A program made the position numbers and the translations under genes. Shown here piece after piece: positions 35,943-44,610 of a DNA stretch of 64,000 nucleotides (position 1 is the first letter of the stretch; each line of letters begins with the position of its first letter). Source of the DNA: Calendula officinalis (lineage: Eukaryota > Streptophyta > Magnoliopsida > Asterales > Asteraceae); contig OY970824.1 in NCBI GenBank assembly GCA_963853835.1, positions 71,062,372 through 71,126,371 on the forward strand, in the 5' to 3' direction. Under the pieces are notes generated by a model that was given only the letters and a program-made list of their open reading frames with translations, did not search any database and was not told the DNA's origin.

Positions 35943-36214
35943 TGTAGGAACTAGTGAGACTATAATCAAGCTAATCCATTAAGAAATGATGAGAAATTGA
36001 AGAATTAGTGTGTGTGTTCTTGGTGTATTTGGTGTGTGAAGTTGAGAGAGAATGAGATGGAAGAAGAGCTTTCAATTTGATAATTCTGTGAAAGTTTAGG
36101 AAAGCATTCATTCTAACTCAATATTACAAGTATTTATACCATCTACCACCTAACAAGGGAATTGTTAGTTAACGAGATTAAAGGTCAAAACCTATTACAA
36201 AAATAGTCCTAACA
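35943..36214 (-). repeat. retroelement 1, 5' LTR
   Basis: 272 bp. It starts TGTTAGGACTATTTTTG in sense and ends CCTACA. It is flanked outside by the CATAT duplication. Confidence 0.93.
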
Positions 36215-36401
36215 CATATATATATAAGATTGATAATCATATGAAGTGGCCAAAAAGAAATCTAAAGGATTGAGTGATGACGTATCCTATTCGATCTTAA
36301 TCGGACCCTCAGCTTTCGTCATAACCTATGAAAGTTTTCCCTTCGAATATCGTTATGAAAGATTAGCATGCAATATTTAGCATAAAGCCGAGGCTTGTAT
36401 A

Positions 36402-37102
36402 CATGGGCGGAATTAGAAACTTTTACTAGTAGTGGCACAATAAATTTTTCCGGATACAATTTAATAAGATAAAAATACGTTTTAAAATTACTAGTGTATC
36501 AAATATAACAAATATAGTATAATATCTTGCATTTTAGAGTTGACATCTTCGTGTAGACATTTTTTGAAAGCGATTCATTACATCTTCAAGTTTAACTTCC
36601 ATAAAAGCTTCTTTTTCGACATTACAAATCAATGTATAGTTCATAAAATCATAACCCAATATGACATAGTAGTAGAGAAAGGTATCACATTCACATAGAG
36701 AATCGATATATATTATTATTATTTATTATGATATGAGGCCCTAGTCAAAAAGATAAATAGAAATCTACAATATAATATAAAATATAATAGAAAAGTACAT
36801 AGTAGTACAGGTCTGCAAATGACTGCAATGGAGAAGACAAGTAGAAAACACTATATCAGAAACAGATAGGAGAGGGCGGCTACAACAGTACGGTTCGATG
36901 TGTGTGTGTGTGGGGAAGTATTTTATTTAATTAGGTTTATATTTTGGGTTGGGCTTTAGTTAAGAGCTACTATTTCGGTACCATTTAAATTTAATCCGAT
37001 ATTACCTTAAAAAATTGAAAAATAAATAAAAATTTAATAATACGCGAAAAAATTTGAGTAGTAGCCCGTGACACCGTGTGCTACCCTTCAAATCCGCCCC
37101 TG
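36402..37102. mobile_element. hAT MITE with perfect target duplication
   Basis: The ends CATGGGCGGAATT and CAGGGGCGGATTT are inverted repeats flanked by the exact 8-mer CTTGTATA (36394-36401 and 37103-37110). It is non-coding. The TIR resembles that of the hAT element at 8277-10567. It lies about 370 bp upstream of the second NHL3-type promoter. Confidence 0.92.
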
Positions 37103-37467
37103 CTTGTATAAAGCCTTTAGCTACCATAATGGAAGTTGACAGCCTTCATACTAACATCATCTGAAGCCATTTTACATTTTTACGCATTACGCGCGTATGC
37201 ATGGAAACGGTCAATACATGTAACCCGTGGGTATAACCGCCAAAGCAAAGACGTAGGTATATAATATAACCAAGTTCGCAGCCAATGGTTTCAAACCGAA
37301 GAAACGTTAGCAAACACGCGTTCCTTTCAGCTTCGTAAGAAACACAAAAAGTCAAATAAAACCACTATCGGGACAAAGTCAACAGAAGGAAATTACCATG
37401 ACGGTGACGTTGAAACAAACATATATAACCGGAAACAATAAGTCGTCGGTTTCCGTGTCTCTACGCA

Positions 37468-37505
37468 TACTCTCAACGCGTTACGGAAACCTTCTATTAT
37501 AAATA
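37468..37505 (+). promoter_or_regulatory. core promoter of the second NHL3-type gene
   Basis: TATAAATA lies at 37498-37505, 61 bp before the ATG. TACTCTCAACGCGTTA (37468-37483) matches the paralogue's block with one change. Further up are GTCAAC (37378), a W-box core in reverse, and TGACGT (37405), a TGA/bZIP core. Both are common in defence promoters (established); their use here is inferred. Confidence 0.65.
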
Positions 37506-37558
37506 CATTCACTTCGTTACAAATAACCTATTCGATCGATCACTCTGCAAATTCCATC

Positions 37559-38263
37559 ATGTCTAACGCCGATCAACCTCACCTGAACGGAGCTTACTAC
37601 GGCCCTTCAATCCCACCGCCGGCCAAAAAGTCCAAATCCTACCACCGCCATAGCCACGGCAGCAGCTGCAACCCCTTATCTTGTCTCTGTGGTTGCATTT
37701 TTAACCTTGTTTTCCAAATTATCTTCACCATTCTTGTCCTTCTCGGTATAGCCGTTCTCGTTTTCTGGCTCATTTATCGCCCCAACACACCAAAATTCCA
37801 CGTCAATGAAGCCACCCTCACACAGTTCACCTTATCACCTAACAACAACACACTGTACTACAATCTTTCCGTCAACATGACGTTTAGAAACCCTAATAAG
37901 CGTATTGGGATTTACTATGATAAAATCGAAGCTAGAGCTGAGTATCACGGCGAGAGGTTTGACTCCAGGGATTTGGAGACGTTTTATTTAGGGCATAAAA
38001 CGGAGAAGGATCTGAGCACGGTGTTCGCCGGAGAGAGATTGGTGGTCCTCGGAGCCGGTGATAAAGCGAGATATGATTCTGAAAGGAATGATGGGGTTTT
38101 CAATATTGATTTGAAGTTGAAGCTTAGGGTTAGGTTGAAGGTTGGGTGGGCGAAACCCAAGTTTAAACCTAAATTTGAATGTGAGTTGAAGATTCCGGTT
38201 ACTACCGGGGGCAGAGTTTCTTCCGGTGGATTTCAGAGGACGAAATGTGATTTTGATTGGTAA
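37559..38263 (+). CDS. NDR1/HIN1-like protein, NHL3 type (paralogue)
   Basis: The predicted protein has 234 residues, one exon, and an ATG at 37559. It shares the whole plan of 20314-21024: LNGAYYGPSIPPP near the start, a His/Ser-rich basic patch, a CLCGCIFN cysteine segment, one transmembrane helix at about 45-73, a LEA_2 domain with NPNKRIGIYYDKIE, and the C-terminus GGFQRTKCDFDW. The two proteins differ mostly by conservative changes and one small indel before the membrane segment, so they are recent tandem duplicates. A plasma-membrane role in pathogen response follows from the family, not from this sequence. A TATA box and a shared promoter block lie upstream. Confidence 0.93.
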   Translation: MSNADQPHLNGAYYGPSIPPPAKKSKSYHRHSHGSSCNPLSCLCGCIFNLVFQIIFTILVLLGIAVLVFWLIYRPNTPKFHVNEATLTQFTLSPNNNTLYYNLSVNMTFRNPNKRIGIYYDKIEARAEYHGERFDSRDLETFYLGHKTEKDLSTVFAGERLVVLGAGDKARYDSERNDGVFNIDLKLKLRVRLKVGWAKPKFKPKFECELKIPVTTGGRVSSGGFQRTKCDFDW

Positions 38264-38837
38264 TTAAGATGATGATGCATGATTATCATTCATGATTTTT
38301 TGGATCATGCATATGGTGTTTGCTTCTTTTGATCTAGTGACTATATTCTTATTTATTTATGCATTTTTTTTTTTCGGGATTTTCCATTTGTTTCAGGATT
38401 TTTTATAGATCCTGGACAATCTTGTACACGATGTTATTGTTTATAAATAAGGAGATATTTTACAAAATTGTTATTGATTTTTGTTTTGTTTTTTGCATTT
38501 ATTAGTTTTGAAAGTTAAAAGAAATTTTGATTACCATTACAATTTACAACTGATAACCATTTTTAAGAACTAATAGTATGTAGATGGAACCAAAGCAACA
38601 ATGTCTTTACCAACTCTGTATTTCATCGAAGTATGTAACATTATTATTATAAGAGATAATTTGACTTATTTAATCCAGTCTTTTAATTGAAATTTCTATA
38701 TAGTATGTGATTTTAAGCTTTGTTTAAAGCTAATTATGTGTGTACAGGAATAATTGGAAGCTATTTTACAAAATATCTTCAACCGCCGAATCGCAGTTTA
38801 TAGATATATGATAATATTTATCTTCTATATTTATAAA
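38264..38837. other. 3' flank of the second NHL3-type gene
   Basis: 3' UTR and AT-rich spacer. Nothing else recognised. Confidence 0.5.
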
Positions 38838-39010
38838 GTGTTTTACTCCCACATGAGACGTGAGGTCTGGATTTCAAATCTTGTAACCACCTTTTGTGGT
38901 GCCAAATATGGGGATATTTCCCAAGAAATCCCTATGGAAGTTGGGTTTAAAAGAGCTCGAATCCGGGATGTTCGCTGGAAGTTGATATCATTTGCCGTTT
39001 CCAAAAAAAA
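38838..39010 (+). mobile_element. 5'-truncated SINE, third copy
   Basis: It matches the 19269 SINE from about its 45th base (TTTTACTC.CA.ATGAG...) through TTTGTGGTGCCAAATATGGG and GAGCTCGAA to ATCATTTGCCGTTTCC plus an A tail. Box A is missing and box B is mutated (GATTTCAAATC). Confidence 0.75.
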
Positions 39011-39857
39011 TATATGTAGTTGACTCGAAACAAAATTTAATTAAAGTAAACAAACTGTGAGAGGAAATATATAGTTTTTTATAAGAAAAAGAAACACTCA
39101 TTCCCGTAGTAGGTCTTAACTATCTATCAATTTCTTTAGCCTTTGTTTTGTTTTTTTTTTTTGTTTTTGTTTTTTTTATTTTGTTTTGTTGTGTTTTGAG
39201 TAAGGGTGTTTGATACTTACTCATTGAGTTAGCTTTGACTGAGTGAGAGTTTTAATTGAGTCTGAGTTATGACTAATTTGCATATGACTGAAATCATGTT
39301 GCTTGATTATATCGTTTACTAGTTATAATGAATGATCAAAATAACAAAGAATATGCTAAACTATAAGTACAAGTAGAAATTGTGGTAGTTAAGAAATTGA
39401 CCATTTTTCCTTTCTTTTATTTGTATAAAATATTTTAATTTTAATTGTTAAACGAAAGTAAAAGTCATAACATATAGATCAAAGTAATATAATAACATAA
39501 CATGTAAAAACCATAAGGTCACCTGTTATTTCAGAGGCTAGGTTAGAATCTTAAACCAAATAAAAGGTGAAAAACTGAAAATTATACTTTATAAATACTT
39601 TGACTCGGACTGAGTCTGAGACAACCTTTTACTAATCTGACTAAGAAGTAGCATTCTGAAATTTTAGTTTAGAATATTATTAAATGACTATGTAACGAAT
39701 GGTACTCATCAAATGAAAAAAAAAAAAAAAAATTAATTCCATATGTGTTAATAGTTGATAAAAAAATAGTAAAGAACGTGAAATTGGAAATTTTAGATAA
39801 ATTAATTATTAAAGTGCGAGGCTTAGAAACTTCTTAGAAGCAAGATGAGAGTCAATG
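39011..39857. other. intergenic, no gene seen
   Basis: AT-rich DNA with T-rich and A-rich homopolymers, no open frame of note. Confidence 0.5.
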
Positions 39858-39888
39858 GTAAAAATTAGGGTTGTCAAATCATACTATC

Positions 39889-40183
39889 TGTTGGGTCATA
39901 TTTAGTTGTAATCAATAGTCTAGGGACTAGTTATGTAACATTGTACATTAGTTTAGGATTAGTCTTAGGACTAATTAGACAATTAGGGAGATGGTATATA
40001 AGGACCATGTGTAATCTCTAATTGTAACTTTTGCACAATTATCATTTCAATTTCTCTGCATTTGTTCTCTCTCCTTCTCTCTACCTTTCTCTCTCTAAAA
40101 CCCTAATTTGTTCTTCATCTTTCTCACCAAAATCATCATCTAACACCACCTAATGGATTGAATCTGTTATATTGTGCTTTTCA
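39889..40183 (+). repeat. retroelement 2, 5' LTR
   Basis: 295 bp, TGTTGGGTC... to ...GCTTTTCA. It contains GGTATATAAGG, a likely TATA box, changed to GGTATATATGG in the 3' copy. Confidence 0.93.
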
Positions 40184-40185
40184 AT

Positions 40186-40197
40186 TGGTATCAGAGC
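40186..40197 (+). promoter_or_regulatory. retroelement 2, primer binding site for initiator Met tRNA
   Basis: TGGTATCAGAGC, two bases after the 5' LTR, identical to the site in retroelement 1. Confidence 0.92.
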
Positions 40198-40658
40198 ATA
40201 ATTTCATCTTGAAAACGATCCAAATCCATCAATTGGTGTTAAAATCAGAAGAATCAGTGGGTTTTTGAAGGTTTTTGAAGAAAAAGTTGAAGTTCGTTCA
40301 TGAGAAATTAAATGTTGTAATTTTTTTGTCCAAATCGAAGATTTGATCATGGATTAGTGTTTCTCCAGTGATTCTAAGCACATTAGAATCAAATTTCATT
40401 GCAATCCATCAAGTATTCATCTCAATTTGGAGATTTTTGTGAAAAACTTGAAAACTCAAAATTTTACCGAAAAATCCAAAATCGAAGCATGATTTGATCC
40501 GTTTTGAGCTGTTTGATTGTATCAAACTGTTAGAAAAGTGTTTTCTAACGTTTTGGGATTGGAATCACTGAATTTGGTTAAGAATTGAAGAATCTAGGAT
40601 CAAAATTGTAGACTTTTTGAAGAAAGTATGTGTTCGTGTTCGTCACAGCTCAAGAACA

Positions 40659-40930
40659 ACTTCGGCCCGAAGTGAAAAGCTTGTAGTTCGGCCCAAAGAA
40701 GTTCGGCCCGAACTTAGGCCCAGTGAAGTTCGGCACATATCGAACAAGTAAGTACTTCGGCCCGAACTGTTAACAACTTCGGCCCAGAAGTTCGGCCCGA
40801 AGTCTTACCCTAGTTCGGCCCAAGAATCTAACCCAATAGTTCGGCCCTGTACTTCAAAATCTAGTGCTTTTGAACTTCGGCTGTTTTTTGTAGTTCGGCT
40901 GTTGTTGAAGTTCGGCTATTGATGTTCGGC
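40659..40930 (+). repeat. retroelement 2, leader array of AGTTCGGCCC motifs
   Basis: Thirteen TTCGGC copies occur in about 270 bp, several forming the longer near-palindrome TTCGGCCCGAA. The position, between primer site and Gag-like start, is the same as in retroelement 1. The array is GC-rich against an AT-rich leader. Confidence 0.85.
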
Positions 40931-41867
40931 AATCATCAATCATCAATTTTTAATTTCGATTCTGATTTAGGTTTCGATTTCATCTATTCTGATTTCGATT
41001 TCAATCATCAGTTTCAAGTTTTTTTTAAACATACACTACATCCATTCTGAAATCATCAGCTTCATGAGCCGAAATTTTCAATTCAACAATCTGGATTCGT
41101 AAACGTAATCTGAAATCTGAAATCGTTCAACCTTAAACATGATATTGATCAACCGTAAACGTAATCGTTCAATCTGAAATCTTGTTCGTAATCTGATCTT
41201 AATTCTGTCATCAATTTCAATTGATTCTTGATTGTTGATAATCGTTCCGTTCCCTGTTCCGACTTCGACTTATTGAAATTGTTCGGTTCAAAGTAAAATC
41301 AATTAAAACAGATCACCACATACATCAATCCCGACTTCAATCTCAATCTCAATATTTCGATCTCTCGATAGTTGATCTCTGATCGAAGTTGCCAAAGTTC
41401 TGGTTAGATCTGGTCGTTTGGCTATTTCATATACATAGTCGATAGATTTGATATTGGCCCAAATTAAATTCACAGCCCAAGTTTTATTAAATCCTTTTTA
41501 TTATCATTATAAATCAAAGCCCAGATTACTCCTTAGCCCAAAAACAAAACAGTTAAACCCAAAACAAATCGTGGCCCATTCTCTTCTTTAAGTTTGATTT
41601 ACAATTGTCCCTTATAATTATATAATTGGCTTATATAAGAAATTCAAAAAGATGTCAAATTTTTAAACATTTAATTTTACATTTTCATAATTACATTTTC
41701 TTTACATTTAATTTTACATTTAATTTTACACACTTTAAATTTTTTACATTTTTAAGATCTTAAGAGACAATTTTCATTTCCTTTTTTTTTTCACGAGAAC
41801 TTTTACTCAAACCTGAAAACTTTTCACATCTTTAAACACAAGGATTTTTACCCCTAATTGCAAAAAT

Positions 41868-44472
41868 ATGGACAAAGACCTTGCCGATGCGATAAAAGCT
41901 AGCAAATATTATAAACAAATTCAGTATGAAAAAGTGTTAGCTAAAGATGGAGAACAAATAGCAAATTTGTGCAGTATGCCAAGAGAAAATACTGAGGGTT
42001 CTGACAGAATCAATGAAGAAGCCAACAAGGAAATTGAGATAATCAGTACTTTTTCATCAAACTCTGATAATCCCACTGAACTGAGTGATGATATGGTTGT
42101 TCCACAAAATGATGAAAATGAGGTACACTCTTCCTTTTTTGACTCTTTTCTATCTGACTCAGACACTGATAAGTCAGAGAATTCCTTGTTTAATGAAAAA
42201 GTTTTTCTTAAAATTGATGAGAAATCACAATTGACAAAACAAATTACTTCTTTAGAATCCGAAAAGGAACAACTTTTAAATGATTTAAGTGATTTAAGTC
42301 AATGTTCTCTTCAAATAACTCAAGTAAACAAGGAATTACAAAATCAGTTGTCTACGTCAAAATCTGCTTATAAATTTAAGATTTCTGAATTACAAGAAAG
42401 TTTACAAAAACAAGTAAACACAACTAATGAATCAAATGCACAAATCTCAAAATTAAAGGCAGAAAATTTAACCTTTCGTCGTCAACTTGAAACTCTTGTT
42501 CCTCAAGTCAATCAAAGTAACCTTTCAAATCAAAAAACACAAGAGTTACAACAACAGTTGTCAACATTTCATGCTGCTCACACCAGTGAAGTAAATCGTC
42601 TAAATCACATAATTAATACAAAAAATCTTGAAATATCAAACCTCAAAACAATGAAGACGGTCTCAAATGACAAAGACGACTCCAAGCAGCTGATAAATGA
42701 CTTAGCTATCCAACTCAGTCGAGAGCAAACATTGATGAAGTCGGCTGACATAAAGATGAAAGACTACCAAGATAAGTTGAAGACAGCTGATACCGAAATT
42801 CAAAAACTAAATGAACAAATCACAAACATTACAAACAATTTTAAAAAGGAAATCGATGAACAATCAGCAACCATACACAGTCTTACTGTCAAGAAAGAAA
42901 ATGCTGAAGAACACATCTCTAAACTAGAGCAGACGATTGTGAAAGCTAGCCACACTGAACAAACGATCAAGTTCAATGAACCAAAAGAGTTCAGATCCTA
43001 CAAATCAAAAGCCGGTCTCGGAGCAGAGAATCCTCGTTATCTGGAGAAAGCTGCTGATGTTCTCCCTACACTGTACAACTATGACTACATGAATTTGGGA
43101 ATCTGGCAAAGCTTTCTTCATATGCCGGACGAAGAAGCAGAAATCGAGAAGTTTAACAGAGAAAAGAAGGAACACGCTCAAATCAGCTTTAACTATTCTG
43201 AATTGAACAATACATATAAAAAGAATAAAGCAAAATTTGAAAACAACGAGTACTTCCCGATTGTCACTCCTGAAGAATTTTCCTTATCTGAGGATGAAGT
43301 GTTAAAACAAACCGTCGAACCCAAGCTTTATGTTCCATCGTTAATTTTAGAAAAGAAAATCGTCCAACTTGAATCTGAAATTGATGAAACCCACAAAGCC
43401 TTTGATAAAGAAAAAGAAAATCTTCAAAACAAAATACATAATTTAGAGGACACCATTTTAGAATTAAAAGCTAAAACGAACAATACTGTTTCTCAAAATT
43501 CTAAAGCCTCTTTATTAGGACCAGCACCAACAAACCCAGTTCCAATCATCTTGAGGAGAAACTCTAATTCACCTGTCCTAAATGCTTCCATTAGTACTTT
43601 AGAGCCTCGGAGCAAGGAGCCCAAGCCCAATGGAGTCAAAGGAGATATGCAGTCTAAGAAGCCGAGTTCGTCTAAGTCTAGCACGCCTAAGAAGCCTTGC
43701 GAGCTTAAGAAGTCTAGACCATATACGTCTTCAGTTTCTTCTTCCACTGTTAAAATTAACAATAACAATTCCAAAAAATTTAAATCTCCGGCACTTGCAT
43801 TTGGAACTGTGTATGATGCTTCTGTTTATCGTCTTGTAAATTACTCACCTGATTTTGGTAATGTGTGTGTCAAATCTGAAAAACTTGGTAAAAAGATATT
43901 GCGAGATAAATCTACAAATAAATAAATTTCTCAGAATGATGGTCGATTTTTTGTTAAGCTAAATGCTCCATGTGGTTTAAAAATCAATGTTTTCCATAAA
44001 TCTGGTAAAATTATAAAATCATGCAAAACATGTTTTCCACAACCATGCAAGAAATCTGTCTCTCATCCACACAAACCAAATAAAAAAAGGTTCATCTTCA
44101 CATGCTTCCAAAAAGGCGAAGAGTTCTTCCAAAACCCCACCAATCTCTGATAAACACTCGTCTTCTCGTCGCAAAGTTTCTCGAGGATCTTCCGCACCTA
44201 AGCCAAAGTCTTCAGGTTCCTCAAACAGCGACAACAAAACAACGACCAAATCTTCAACGTTTGTGAAATACACATGGATCAAAAATGAAAAATCTCATTG
44301 GATTATCCAATCCTCTGAAAAATCTTTAAAATGGGTAGTTAAATCCACAACCTCTGAACTGCCTCCTTGCAGTTATCCAAAGCTCTAAATTGATCATAAA
44401 ACAATTCTACATAAAACATTTGTCACTAATCGTTTAGGACCCATAGATAATTGGGTACCAAACATGTTTTAA
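41868..44472 (+). pseudogene. Gag-like coiled-coil protein of retroelement 2, broken near its C-terminus
   Basis: An ATG at 41868 opens 685 codons, starting MDKDLADAIKASKYYKQ, to a TAA at 43923. Regions match retroelement 1's protein in order: a long coiled coil at about 115-365, a globular block with GLGAENPRYLEKA at about 382, NYSELN, FPIVTPEEF, a second coiled coil with SEIDETHKAFDKEK, and a basic Ser/Lys/Pro tail. After the TAA the same frame stays open to an A7 run (44082-44088). There a one-base frame change continues coding-like sequence to a second TAA at 44386, and then on to a WVPNMF end at 44472, equivalent to WVPKVV in retroelement 1. That makes two stops and one shift in the tail. 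The 685-residue form could still be made. Confidence 0.8.
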
Positions 44473-44512
44473 TTGTTTTATGTAGAATAACCAGCAAGGT
44501 GTTTGGAGTTCA

Positions 44513-44588
44513 GAATGGCTTATACATATTACAGTGTATAACCCGCGCTTCAACAGAATGGCTTTCAAGTTCATCTGCTTGAAACCCG
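44513..44588 (+). ncRNA. retroelement 2, post-ORF pair of short hairpins
   Basis: Two units of AATGGCT - stem - loop - stem - AACCCG. Their stems are TATACA/TGTATA and TTCAAG/CTTGAA. The same module with different stem sequences follows the ORF of retroelement 1. Confidence 0.7.
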
Positions 44589-44610
44589 TTTTTCATCGAT
44601 ATCATTGGTT

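Larger units (their letters stand above)
28677..36214 (-). mobile_element. retroelement 1: gag-only LTR retrotransposon
   Basis: It is a complete 7.5-kb insertion flanked by the 5-bp duplication CATAT (28672-28676 and 36215-36219). The 272-bp LTRs (28677-28948 and 35943-36214) differ at only two positions by eye, so it is young. In sense (minus) orientation the order is 5' LTR, iMet primer site, leader with palindromic motifs, Gag-like ORF (34477-32216), hairpin array, purine tracts, a duplicated region, final polypurine tract and 3' LTR. I find no aspartic protease, integrase or reverse transcriptase. It must be mobilised in trans, most likely by a Ty1/copia relative (inferred). Insertion here helped separate the two NHL3-type genes. 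Confidence 0.92.
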
